Source: Kribbella capetownensis (GTDB taxonomy: Bacteria > Actinomycetota > Actinomycetes > Propionibacteriales > Kribbellaceae). Taken from it: a stretch of DNA of 64,000 bases. The stretch spans positions 496,001 through 560,000 of the forward strand of contig NZ_SJKD01000006.1 of NCBI RefSeq assembly GCF_004331485.1, written 5' to 3'. Position numbers and translations under genes: made by a program. Positions within the stretch are counted from its first letter, which is position 1, and the number at the start of each line of letters is the position of its first letter. The notes below the pieces were generated by a model. That model did no database searches, had not been told where the DNA came from, and saw nothing but the letters and a program-made list of their open reading frames with translations. Shown piece after piece: positions 42,211 through 49,806 of the stretch.

Positions 42211-43653
42211 ATGCAGCGGCAATATCTCCCCGCGAGTACGCTCACCGGCCTGCTCGGCTCCTGGGCTGACGACTCCGGCCCGGCATACCGGGTGCTGGCC
42301 GATCGGCTCCGCTTGCTGATCGCGGACGGCCGGATCATCCCTGGCTCTCGGCTCCCGAGCGAACGGGAGTTGACCGAGGCTCTGGGGGTGAGCCGTACGA
42401 CGGTCGCCTCGGCGTACCGCGAGTTGCGCGACAGCGGCTATCTGATGAGCCGCCGCGGGTCGGGCAGCGTCACCGCCCTCCCGTCGAAGGTCGCGCCTGA
42501 GCTCGGCCGGCACCACGCGCCGGGGATCGACACCGATGGGCTCTACGACTTCACCTGCGCGGCGCCGTCCGCCGTGCCGGGGATCAGTACGGCGGTGGCG
42601 GAGGCGGCCGGGGACTTGCCGGTGCACCTGGCGACGCCCGGGTACCACCCGCAAGGCCTGCCCGTACTGCGTTCGGAGATCGCGGCCGCTTATGCGGAAC
42701 GCGGGCTGCCGACCACGCCGGACCAGATCATCGTGACCGCCGGTGCGCTGGCGGCGACGTCGATCGCGATCCGGGCGATCACGCAGTTCGGCGACCGGGT
42801 GCTGACCGAGAGCCCGACCCACCCGAACTCCGTGGACGCGATCAGGCGTACCGGCTGCCGGGTGGTGGCGGTGCCGATGAGCCCGGGCGGCTGGGACCTT
42901 CCCTTGCTGGAGGCAACGATCAGGCAGACGGCGCCGCGGGCCGCGTGGATGGTGGTGGACTTCCAGAACCCGACCGGCTGGTTGATGCCGGCCGCGGACC
43001 GGCAGCGGCTGGCGATCGCGTTCGCCCGCAGCCGGACGACGGCGATCGTGGACGAGACCCTGTTCGAGCTGTCCCTGGACGGCCAGGAGCTGCCGCCACC
43101 GTTCGCGTCGTACGACCCGGACGGCGTGATCACCGTGGGGTCGGTGAGCAAGTCGTTCTGGGGCGGGTTGCGGATCGGGTGGATGCGGGTGCCGGAGGCG
43201 CTGGTCGCGCGGGTCCTGGACGCGCGGGCGTCGATGGATCTGGGCGCGCCGGTGCTGGAGCAGTTGGTCGTCGCCGGGTTGCTGCGGCAGCGGTCGACGA
43301 TTCTGCCGGAGCGGCGGTTGGAGCTCGCTCGGCGGCGGGACGCGTTGGCGTCGGCGCTGGCGTCCGAGTTGCCGTCGTGGCGGTTCCGGGTGCCGGGTGG
43401 CGGGTTGTCGCTGTGGTGCGAGTTGCCTGAGCCGGTGGGGTCGAGTCTGGTCGGTGTCGCGCAACGGAACGGCGTACTGCTGGTGTCCGGTTCGCGGTTC
43501 TCGCCGGATGGTGGGCTCGAGTCGTTCATCCGGTTGCCGTTCACGCTCGACCCGGATGCGCTGCGTGACGGGGTGAGTCAGTTGGCCGCGTCGTACGCAT
43601 CGCTGACCACGGGTGGGGCACCGGCCCGGCGTACGGCGGCCATGATCGCTTGA
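42211..43653 (+). CDS. MocR/PdxR family regulator (GntR HTH plus aminotransferase domain)
   Basis: A 480-residue fusion regulator. Residues 25-90 are a GntR winged helix (RLPSERELTEALGVSRTTVASAYREL), and residues 100-480 are a fold type I aminotransferase domain. The latter includes the PLP lysine in VGSVSKSFWGGLRIGW and the substrate-cofactor segments DFQNPTGWLMP and VDETLFELS. PLP or an amino-acid aldimine is the likely signal. It probably controls the divergent YczE-like gene. ATG 42211 is chosen; a GTG three codons upstream is possible. Confidence 0.93.
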   Translation: MQRQYLPASTLTGLLGSWADDSGPAYRVLADRLRLLIADGRIIPGSRLPSERELTEALGVSRTTVASAYRELRDSGYLMSRRGSGSVTALPSKVAPELGRHHAPGIDTDGLYDFTCAAPSAVPGISTAVAEAAGDLPVHLATPGYHPQGLPVLRSEIAAAYAERGLPTTPDQIIVTAGALAATSIAIRAITQFGDRVLTESPTHPNSVDAIRRTGCRVVAVPMSPGGWDLPLLEATIRQTAPRAAWMVVDFQNPTGWLMPAADRQRLAIAFARSRTTAIVDETLFELSLDGQELPPPFASYDPDGVITVGSVSKSFWGGLRIGWMRVPEALVARVLDARASMDLGAPVLEQLVVAGLLRQRSTILPERRLELARRRDALASALASELPSWRFRVPGGGLSLWCELPEPVGSSLVGVAQRNGVLLVSGSRFSPDGGLESFIRLPFTLDPDALRDGVSQLAASYASLTTGGAPARRTAAMIA

Positions 43654-43741
43654 CGTCATCTCGCCGTAAGGGGTGTGGGGAAGGTTCGCCTTACCCCCGG
43701 CGTTGAACGATCATGAGAGTACTTCTGCGAGAGGCGTGAGA

Positions 43742-44392
43742 ATGTCGTTCTTCAGGCGCAACACAGCACTGGTCGAGCCCGAGGCCGCACTGCCCGGCCG
43801 GCCGGAGCCCGGATTCGCCGTACCGGCGGACAACATCGTGCTCGGTACGCCGCAGACCGCCGCTGCCCCGGAGGGGTTCGAGGAGGTCTGGTTCGGCACC
43901 GGGTGTTTCTGGGGCACCGAGGAGATCTTCTGGCAGCTGCCAGGGGTCTACACCACGGCCGTCGGCTACGCGGGTGGTTACAGCCCGAACCCGACGTACG
44001 AGGAGGTCTGCACCGGCCGCACCGGCCACACCGAGGCGGTCCGCGTCGTCTACGACCCCACCAAGACCACCTTCACCGACCTGCTGAAGGTCTTCTGGGA
44101 GACCCACGACCCGACCCAGGGCATGCGCCAGGGCAACGACCTCGGCTCCCAGTACCGTTCCGCGATCTACTACACCACCGACGCCCAGCGTGCCGAGGCC
44201 GAGCGCACCCGCGACCTCTACGCCCCCGTCATCAAGCCCCTCGGCTACGGCGACATCACCACCGAGATCGCCCCCGCCACCACCTTCTACTACGCCGAGG
44301 GCTACCACCAGCAGTACCTTTCTAGCTACAAAAACCCCAACGGCTACCGCTGCCACAGCAACACCGGCGTCGCGTTCCCGGCCGAGAGCTGA
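43742..44392 (+). CDS. msrA: Peptide methionine sulfoxide reductase A
   Basis: A 216-residue reductase that repairs the S-epimer of methionine sulfoxide. The catalytic Cys lies in GTGCFWGTEEIFW (about residues 52-64), and GYAGGYSPNPTYEEVCTGRTGHTEAV and the YHQQYL block follow. One further Cys near the C-terminus (GYRCHSNTG) is the likely recycling residue. ATG 43742 follows a GAGAGG stretch. It stands alone and ends in a textbook terminator. Confidence 0.95.
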   Translation: MSFFRRNTALVEPEAALPGRPEPGFAVPADNIVLGTPQTAAAPEGFEEVWFGTGCFWGTEEIFWQLPGVYTTAVGYAGGYSPNPTYEEVCTGRTGHTEAVRVVYDPTKTTFTDLLKVFWETHDPTQGMRQGNDLGSQYRSAIYYTTDAQRAEAERTRDLYAPVIKPLGYGDITTEIAPATTFYYAEGYHQQYLSSYKNPNGYRCHSNTGVAFPAES

Positions 44393-44400
44393 ATCAACTG

Positions 44401-44433
44401 AAGGGCGCCACCATCGCGGTGGCGCCCTTTTGT
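44401..44433 (+). terminator. Rho-independent terminator after msrA
   Basis: Arms AAGGGCGCCACC (44401-44412) and GGTGGCGCCCTT (44418-44429) flank a 5-base loop and are followed by TTTGTTT. It is one of only two terminators in the window with a real T tract. Confidence 0.95.
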
Positions 44434-44636
44434 TTGCCGGTTCAAGCTCGTGCTCCCACTGGATCGTCCGGACCGACCGGGATCTTGCGCTTCGCCGCGG
44501 TTGAGGTCTGAAATGGCTGGTGGAGCTTGGCGAACGAGCCACTCGGGGGCGAGGTAGGCCGACCACTGCATCGCGGTGCCGACGTGCTGACGTTCGCTCG
44601 CCACTCCGGTGGCACGCGACCAGCATGGAGGCACCC

Positions 44637-46634
44637 ATGAAGTTCACCTCTCACATGACCCGGCGCAAAGCGTTGGGCCTGGTAACTGCGTCCCTGATCA
44701 TCTCCGCAGGCCTGATCACCCCGACGACCTCGTTGGGTGCGCCCGCCGGAGGTACCCGCTCGATCCCGAGCGGCGGAACGACGAGCATCCAGACCCGTCC
44801 GTTCGGAGTGGACGGCCTTCAGCAGCCGGAGCTCCGGCCTGGAGGCAGGGAAGAGGACGAAGGCGACGGCGAGGCCGGCGAGTTCACCCGTCCGCGCCCG
44901 GGGTTCAAGAACGGCAAGTTCCCGAAGAAGCCGCTCGACGCACCGGTCGTCGCGTCCAGCGCCGTGGCCGGCTCCAACGCGGATGTCCAGGCGAGTGTGA
45001 ACGGGCTGACCCACCGCGACCAGCGCCTCGCCAACGGCGGCAACCAGTTCTCGCTCGAACCGCCCGACCAGGCCCTGTGCGTCGGCAACGGGTTCGTCGT
45101 CGAGGCGGTCAACAGCGTCCTGCGCGTTCGCAGCTCCGCGAACGCCGCCACGCTGAGTGGGGTCCAGGACCTCAACACGTTCTTCGGCTACCCGCCCGCG
45201 ATCAACCGCACGACCGGCGTGGTCGGGCCGCAGGTCATCGACCCGGTGTGCCTGTACGACCCGGACCACCAGCGGTTCATGGTCGTCCTCACCACCTTGG
45301 GCAGCCTGCCGAACGGCGACTTCACCGGCAAGAACACGATCGACCTCGCCGTCTCGAACACCGGCAACCCGCTCGGGACCTGGACCATCTACCACGTCCC
45401 GGCGCAGAACGACGGGACCGACGGCACACCCGACCATGGCTGCACCGTTGACGGTGTCGTCCACGGCCCGTGCTTCCAGGACTACCCGCACATCGGCCAG
45501 GACGCCAACGGCGTGTACGTGACGAGCAACGAGTACGACCTGTTCGGGCCGGGCTTCAACGCTGCGCAGGTCTTCGCGTTCTCGAAGGCACAGCTCGCCG
45601 GCCATCCGGCCAGCATCAACATGACCCCGATCGAGAACCTCGCCGTCGACGGCTCGCCCGGCTTCACCGTCTGGCCCGCCAACTCGCCGGCCGGGGAGTA
45701 CTCCAGCGAACGGAACGGCACGGAGTACGCGCTGAGCACGATCGCCGGTGACGGTAGTGAGACCGGCAACCCGACCGGCACCGCGCGCCGGTTGGGCATC
45801 TGGGCGATCACCAACACCGCGTCGCTGAACACCGCGGCACCGGCGCTGGGGATCACGAGCCGGCTGACAAACAGCCAGACGTACGTCGTCCCGCCGGCAT
45901 CGGACCAGAAGCCGGGCGACATCCCGCTCGGCGAGTGCCTCAACGACACCACGATGCCGACACCGTTCGGTCCGGGGTGCTGGCAGGCGTTCTTCCTGCC
46001 CGCGGACGAGCCCGCGCACGACGAGGTGGAGTCGACGCCGGACTCGCTGGACTCCCGGATGCAGCAGACCTGGTACGTCAACGGGACCCTGTGGGGTTCC
46101 TCTGGTACCGCGGTCCGGGTGAACGGCGAACTCAAGGCGGGGATCGCCTGGTTCGCGGTGAGCCCGAAGATCAACGGCGCCGGCAAGATCCAGGGCCGGG
46201 TGACCAAGCAGGGTTACATCGCGCTCGCGAACAACAACCTCACCATGCCGGCCATCGCCTTCACCCCGGCCGGCAAGGGAGCGATCGCCTTCTCGGTTCT
46301 CGGTGAGACCCACTTCCCGAGTGCGGGCTACGTCCGGATCGACGAGCGGGGGTCGGTGGGGCCGATCCACCTCGCGGCCGCGGGGCTCGGGCCGGCTGAC
46401 GGCTTCACGTCGTACAAGGCGTTCGTCGGGGATCCGCCGCGGACCCGATGGGGTGACTACGGCGCCGCCGTGACCGACGGTGGCAACATCTGGCTGGCGT
46501 CGGAGTACATCGGTCAGACCTGCACGCTGGCGGAGTACTTCCCTTCGCCGAACCTGGCCAATTTCGGAAGCTGTGGAGGCACGCGCACCAGTCTTGGAAA
46601 CTGGTACACCAGAATCACCAAGCTAAGTCAGTGA
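44637..46634 (+). CDS. Large secreted protein of unknown function
   Basis: A 665-residue protein with a basic N-terminus and hydrophobic core (TRRKALGLVTASLIISAGLI), so Sec export is likely; the TRRKALG start also looks slightly Tat-like. Residues 35-100 are Pro/Gly/charged and probably disordered. The rest, about 110-665, shows repeated beta-strand blocks such as CLYDPDHQRFMVVLTTL, DYPHIGQDANGVYVTSNEYD and RWGDYGAAVTDGGNIWLASEY, suggesting a beta-propeller with at least five blades. Paired cysteines suggest disulfides. ATG 44637 has GGAGG five bases upstream. I do not know its function. Confidence 0.8.
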   Translation: MKFTSHMTRRKALGLVTASLIISAGLITPTTSLGAPAGGTRSIPSGGTTSIQTRPFGVDGLQQPELRPGGREEDEGDGEAGEFTRPRPGFKNGKFPKKPLDAPVVASSAVAGSNADVQASVNGLTHRDQRLANGGNQFSLEPPDQALCVGNGFVVEAVNSVLRVRSSANAATLSGVQDLNTFFGYPPAINRTTGVVGPQVIDPVCLYDPDHQRFMVVLTTLGSLPNGDFTGKNTIDLAVSNTGNPLGTWTIYHVPAQNDGTDGTPDHGCTVDGVVHGPCFQDYPHIGQDANGVYVTSNEYDLFGPGFNAAQVFAFSKAQLAGHPASINMTPIENLAVDGSPGFTVWPANSPAGEYSSERNGTEYALSTIAGDGSETGNPTGTARRLGIWAITNTASLNTAAPALGITSRLTNSQTYVVPPASDQKPGDIPLGECLNDTTMPTPFGPGCWQAFFLPADEPAHDEVESTPDSLDSRMQQTWYVNGTLWGSSGTAVRVNGELKAGIAWFAVSPKINGAGKIQGRVTKQGYIALANNNLTMPAIAFTPAGKGAIAFSVLGETHFPSAGYVRIDERGSVGPIHLAAAGLGPADGFTSYKAFVGDPPRTRWGDYGAAVTDGGNIWLASEYIGQTCTLAEYFPSPNLANFGSCGGTRTSLGNWYTRITKLSQ

Positions 46635-46668
46635 ACTCAGCTGACACCTGAGTCCAACCCCAGGTAGA

Positions 46669-46693
46669 GGGCGCCACCTGACGGGTGGCGCCC
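46669..46693. terminator. Bidirectional terminator between secreted protein and phosphatase genes
   Basis: Arms GGGCGCCACC and GGTGGCGCCC flank a 5-base loop, between convergent stop codons at 46634 and 46725. The stem core is the same as in the msrA terminator. Confidence 0.88.
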
Positions 46694-46724
46694 GGCCTGT
46701 CGAAGGCGGTGGCACCGAGGGGCT

Positions 46725-47342
46725 TCAGATGGGTGGCTCTGCGGGGAAGCCGGTCCAGCGCAGGTCGGCGGGCAGGTGTCGCATGTCGTTGTAGATCAGG
46801 ACCGAGGAGGGGCGGCCGGGGGCGAAGCGGAGAACGGTCAGTGCCGCGTTGCAGTGGTTGAGAGCGAGCCACCGCCACTTCGGCGCGTCCAGGGTGTGTC
46901 GAACCAGCCAGGCGACCAGGAAGTTGTGGGTGATGAGCAACTGGTGCTGTACGTCGTTGCCGTCCACCGGCCCGGTGAACCGTTCCAGGGCCACGCGCGC
47001 CAGCTCCGCTCCGCTGTCGAGCTCCTCGGCCGTGAACTGCTCGAGGAAGCGCAGCAGGAAGTCAGCCGAGTCCGCCGGCAACTCGTCCCGCGCCGGCAGG
47101 TAGGGGACATAGTCTCCGGCCGCTTCCGAATCCTCCAGCGGGACTGGAGTCTGGAACTGTTCCTGCACGAGACGCGCGGTCTGAACCGCCCGCGGGAGCG
47201 GACTGTGATGAACAGTCGAGAACGGGACGTCCTGCAGTCGCTGACCGAGCAGCACGGCCTGACGGCGGCCCCTCTCGGTCAACCCGCTCTGATCCGGCAA
47301 CGCCTCGGCATGCCGGACGAGGTAGAGGTACCGGGTCGCCAC
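46725..47342 (-). CDS. Histidine phosphatase superfamily protein
   Basis: A 205-residue phosphatase of the phosphoglycerate mutase-like branch. The catalytic RHAEA is at about residues 9-13 in YLYLVRHAEALPDQSGLTERG, and the second catalytic His is in LLITHNFLVAWLVRH. Substrate is unknown. GTG 47342 is five bases beyond the bacterioferritin stop, so it is the third gene of the bfd-bfr transcript. A phosphatase in an iron-storage operon is unusual and its role is not obvious. Confidence 0.87.
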   Translation of the reverse strand: MATRYLYLVRHAEALPDQSGLTERGRRQAVLLGQRLQDVPFSTVHHSPLPRAVQTARLVQEQFQTPVPLEDSEAAGDYVPYLPARDELPADSADFLLRFLEQFTAEELDSGAELARVALERFTGPVDGNDVQHQLLITHNFLVAWLVRHTLDAPKWRWLALNHCNAALTVLRFAPGRPSSVLIYNDMRHLPADLRWTGFPAEPPI

Positions 47343-47346
47343 TCCG

Positions 47347-47835
47347 TCAGCCTGGGGACTTGCCGGGCTCGATCTGCTGGGCGAGGTACTGCTGGACGCC
47401 GACGCGTTCGATCGCGTCGAGTTGCGACTCGAACCAGTCCACGTGCGTCTCCTCGTCGCGGACCATCTCCTCGAACACCGCCGCGGTGCCGTGGTCGCCG
47501 AGGTCGTGACACTCCTTCGCGCCGGCGTTGAACTGCGCCACCGCGGCGAGCTCGCCCTCGAGCCCCAGCCGGAGCATCTCCTGCGCGTCCTCACCGACCG
47601 CCACGGCGCCGAGCTTCTGCAGGTTCGGGTGGCCGTCGAACAGCAGGATGCGGCTGATCAGCGCATCGGCATCCTTCATCTCGTCGATCGACAGGTCGTA
47701 GAAGGCCTTGCCTAGCCGCCCGAAGCCCCAGTTGTCGAGCATCCGGGCCTCGAGGAAGTACCCGTTGATGACCGTCAGCTCGAGGGTGAGTGCCTCGTTC
47801 AGCAGTACGACGACGCGTGGGTTAACCGGCTGCAC
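47347..47835 (-). CDS. bfr: Bacterioferritin
   Basis: A 162-residue four-helix ferritin that stores iron as a 24-mer. The heme-ligand Met is present in IDEMKDAD, and the ferroxidase ligands Glu18 (LTLELT), Glu51 (DEM), Glu94-type and Glu127/His130 (DEETHVDW) can be read. The His that normally follows in EMxHAE is replaced by Asp (EMKDAD), so one ferroxidase ligand is changed. GTG 47835 has a GGAGGT site; it overlaps the end of bfd by 14 bases. Confidence 0.92.
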   Translation of the reverse strand: MQPVNPRVVVLLNEALTLELTVINGYFLEARMLDNWGFGRLGKAFYDLSIDEMKDADALISRILLFDGHPNLQKLGAVAVGEDAQEMLRLGLEGELAAVAQFNAGAKECHDLGDHGTAAVFEEMVRDEETHVDWFESQLDAIERVGVQQYLAQQIEPGKSPG

Positions 47836-48031
47836 CTGCCACCTCCGTGATTGAGGCTGCCGAGACCGACCTCCCATGCTGGCACAACAACCGCTTCAAC
47901 GAGAAGACGCAGCCACCACAGTTCCGTCCCGCCCCGGTCGCCCCGCACACCTGCGCGAGCGTCCGGGCGCCGCGGTCGATGCTCTCGACGACGTCGCGGT
48001 CGCTGACGACCTCACAGTGGCAGACAATCAC
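47822..48031 (-). CDS. bfd: Bacterioferritin-associated ferredoxin (Bfd)
   Basis: A 69-residue [2Fe-2S] protein that delivers electrons to bacterioferritin so stored iron can be released. Cluster cysteines are C4, C6, C38 and C41 in VCHCEVV and GRNCGGC, the standard spacing. The GTG at 48031 directly abuts an IdeR/DtxR-like box at 48032-48050, and the likely -10 TAGGGT lies inside that box. Its 3' end overlaps bfr, so ferritin and its reductase partner are made from one message. Confidence 0.93.
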   Translation of the reverse strand: MIVCHCEVVSDRDVVESIDRGARTLAQVCGATGAGRNCGGCVFSLKRLLCQHGRSVSAASITEVAGAAG

Positions 48032-48050
48032 ACAGGTGAGGCTACCCTAA
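48032..48050. promoter_or_regulatory. IdeR/DmdR-type iron box over the bfd promoter
   Basis: On the minus strand the site reads TTAGGGTAGCCTCACCTGT, which matches the known DmdR/IdeR consensus TTAGGTTAGGCTCACCTAA at 15 of 19 positions. It covers the presumed -10 and ends at the bfd start codon, a place that fits repression by iron-loaded IdeR. It could act on both strands. Confidence 0.75.
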
Positions 48051-48100
48051 CCGCGAGGTGCTGAACACCTTCCCCGCGAAATCCTCAACCAGTGGACAGC

Positions 48101-48142
48101 AACCGAGGGCTCACCGCGAAAGGTTGGCGCCCTCGGTTTTGT
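48101..48142 (+). terminator. Intrinsic terminator with no gene upstream (leader attenuator or sRNA end)
   Basis: Arms AACCGAGGGC (48101-48110) and GCCCTCGGTT (48129-48138) flank an 18-base loop and are followed by TTGTGTT, so the stem runs into a T-rich tail. A smaller hairpin, AGGTG-CTGAA-CACCT, lies just upstream near 48056-48070. No plus-strand gene precedes it; the next gene starts at 48224. It therefore ends either a short RNA or a premature leader transcript. Confidence 0.75.
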
Positions 48143-48223
48143 GTTGGATCGGCGGGGTACCGGCCGTGCGGCTGGGGGCCTGGTGGTCGTGAAGTACATG
48201 ATCCGATCAGGGAGGGCAGCGAC

Positions 48224-49150
48224 ATGGCCGGAGCAAGGTCCGCGGGCAGGCTGGTGAAAGCCTGGGGCACCGGAGTCAAGGACATACCGCGGAACACGAG
48301 CTGGCTGCTGTCGAAGGCGTTGACGCCGCTGGAGGCGACGAAGGACGCGGCCGGCAGCGCGACGCACGCGGCCGGAGGTGGGCTGGTGGACATCGCTCGC
48401 CACGCTGGGGCTTCTGTCCTGGATGCCTTGCCCGTCGGCGACTCGATCGAGCTGAGGCTCCAGCGAGCCAGAACCGCGGCCGACGAGGCGCACCAGGCCG
48501 AGGACGAGGCCGTCCGCGAGGCCGAGGAGGCGAAGGCGCGCAGCGACGAGGCGCGTCAGATCGCCGAGCGGTGCCGCGCGTACGTGCGTGACGTCGAACG
48601 GGAGCAAGCACAGGAGGTCAGCGACAAGGTCGCGGAGGCTCGCCGTGAGGCCGATGCCCGGGTCGAGCGGGCTCGCGCTGCGGCGCAGGCCGACGCCGAT
48701 CGCGTGGTGCAACGGGCGCAGGCCGAGGCCGACGACCGGGTCGCCAAGGCACGCGAGGAGGCGGAGACTGCGCAGGCGAAGGCCAAGCAGACGATGGCCG
48801 ATGCGACGGCCAGTCTCGCGGAAGCACGGCGGCTGGCCGACGAGGCGACCGAGGCGACGAAGGCGGCCGCCGAAGAGGCTCATAGGCAGGCTGCACAGCT
48901 GGCCGCGAACGCTGATCGCGAAGCCAAGAGCGCCGACGAACGGGTTCGCGAGGCCGAACAGGTCCGGTCCCGCGCCGGTGCGCAACGCAAGGGCAATGGA
49001 CGGGCTCAGGCGACGGCCGACCTCAACGAGATGACCAAGACGGACCTGCTGAACCTTGCGATGACCGAGGACGTCAAGGGCCGGTCGGCAATGAGCAAGA
49101 CCGAGCTGGTCACCGCGCTCAAGCGCTCGAGCAGTTCGAAGCGGCACTAG
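48224..49150 (+). CDS. Long coiled-coil protein with C-terminal Rho-N/SAP-like motif
   Basis: A 308-residue protein. Residues 1-75 include a conserved-looking leader (KAWGTGVKDIPRNTSWLLSKALTPLEATKDAA). Residues 80-260 are an almost unbroken charged helix rich in Ala, Glu, Arg and Asp (repeats such as ARREADARVERARAAAQADADR), a long coiled coil. Residues 270-308 hold a Rho-N/SAP-like helical hairpin, MTKTDLLNLAMTEDVKGRSAMSKTEL, which often binds nucleic acid or partners. The start ATG 48224 follows GGGAGGG. It is the first gene of a three-gene cassette. Confidence 0.82.
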   Translation: MAGARSAGRLVKAWGTGVKDIPRNTSWLLSKALTPLEATKDAAGSATHAAGGGLVDIARHAGASVLDALPVGDSIELRLQRARTAADEAHQAEDEAVREAEEAKARSDEARQIAERCRAYVRDVEREQAQEVSDKVAEARREADARVERARAAAQADADRVVQRAQAEADDRVAKAREEAETAQAKAKQTMADATASLAEARRLADEATEATKAAAEEAHRQAAQLAANADREAKSADERVREAEQVRSRAGAQRKGNGRAQATADLNEMTKTDLLNLAMTEDVKGRSAMSKTELVTALKRSSSSKRH

Positions 49151-49168
49151 CCAGGAGTGGAGACGACC

Positions 49169-49348
49169 ATGGGACTGTTGCACAGGAAGAACCGGTGGGA
49201 GCGCATGGTCGAGCCGATCGCGACCGGCGCCACGAGCGCGATGCGCCGTCGTGCCGTGCGCAACAGCCTGGCCGCCACGGCCGCGGCGATCGGCATGAGC
49301 GCTGCCAGCGCGGTGGTCTCCTCGCGGCGGCAGAAGGACAAGAAATGA
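49169..49348 (+). CDS. Small basic protein of coiled-coil cassette
   Basis: A 59-residue protein with a basic N-terminus (GLLHRKNRWERMVEP) and an Ala/Ser/Gly-rich helix near residues 30-50 followed by a very basic tail (RRQKDKK). It may be a weak membrane-associated helix. ATG 49169 is preferred over GTG 49157 because of the GGAG upstream. Its stop overlaps the next start as ATGA. Function unknown. Confidence 0.72.
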   Translation: MGLLHRKNRWERMVEPIATGATSAMRRRAVRNSLAATAAAIGMSAASAVVSSRRQKDKK

Positions 49349-49545
49349 AGCTGCGCAGTCTCGCGGTGTTCGGCGTGGGGTACGTACTCGGGGCCAAGGC
49401 GGGACGTGAACGCTATGTACAGATTGTCGAGGCGCTCCAGAAGGCGTCGCAGCAGTTCGACGAGGCTCGCCGGCAGCGCGGCAAGCCTTCCCGAGCGGGC
49501 AGCGACGGACTCGACAGCTATCTGGACGAGACCAGCCGAAACTGA
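49345..49545 (+). CDS. YtxH-like small protein of coiled-coil cassette
   Basis: A 66-residue protein with the opening FGVGYVLGAKAGRERYVQIVEALQ, a glycine-zipper segment and following helix as in YtxH-like stress proteins. The remainder is basic and hydrophilic. It is coupled by ATGA to the preceding gene, so all three cassette genes should be co-expressed. YtxH-like proteins are general-stress associated in Bacillus; that role here is inference. Confidence 0.75.
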   Translation: MKLRSLAVFGVGYVLGAKAGRERYVQIVEALQKASQQFDEARRQRGKPSRAGSDGLDSYLDETSRN

Positions 49546-49795
49546 CACGCTGGCCGGCGGCGCCGTCGTCCACACCTCGCTGGTCGCGCGGCTGCTGGGC
49601 CTGCGGATCCTGACCGTGGAGGGCACCATCCTGCTGGCGCCGGTCTCGTACGCCGAGGCGCCCGCGGACTCCCGGCGTACTACGACGACCCGCGTGGACG
49701 GCAAGCCTCTGCCCACCGGGATCGGGGCCCGGCTCGGTCCGTCAGCACGGTTGATCGACGAAAGCATCAACGACCTGCGAGCTGTGCACCTCTGA
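49546..49795 (+). pseudogene. Orphan coding tail without a start codon
   Basis: A stretch with strong GC-rich third positions runs in one frame to a TGA at 49795 and encodes about 80 residues, including VVHTSLVARLLGLRILTVEG and TRVDGKPLPTGIGARLG. No ATG lies in frame after the upstream gene ends, and the frame upstream of 49545 is only a shadow of that gene. It is probably the 3' remnant of a lost gene; a short protein from an internal GTG is possible. I do not recognise the family. Confidence 0.45.
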
Positions 49796-49806
49796 CCGGA
49801 CTCCGT

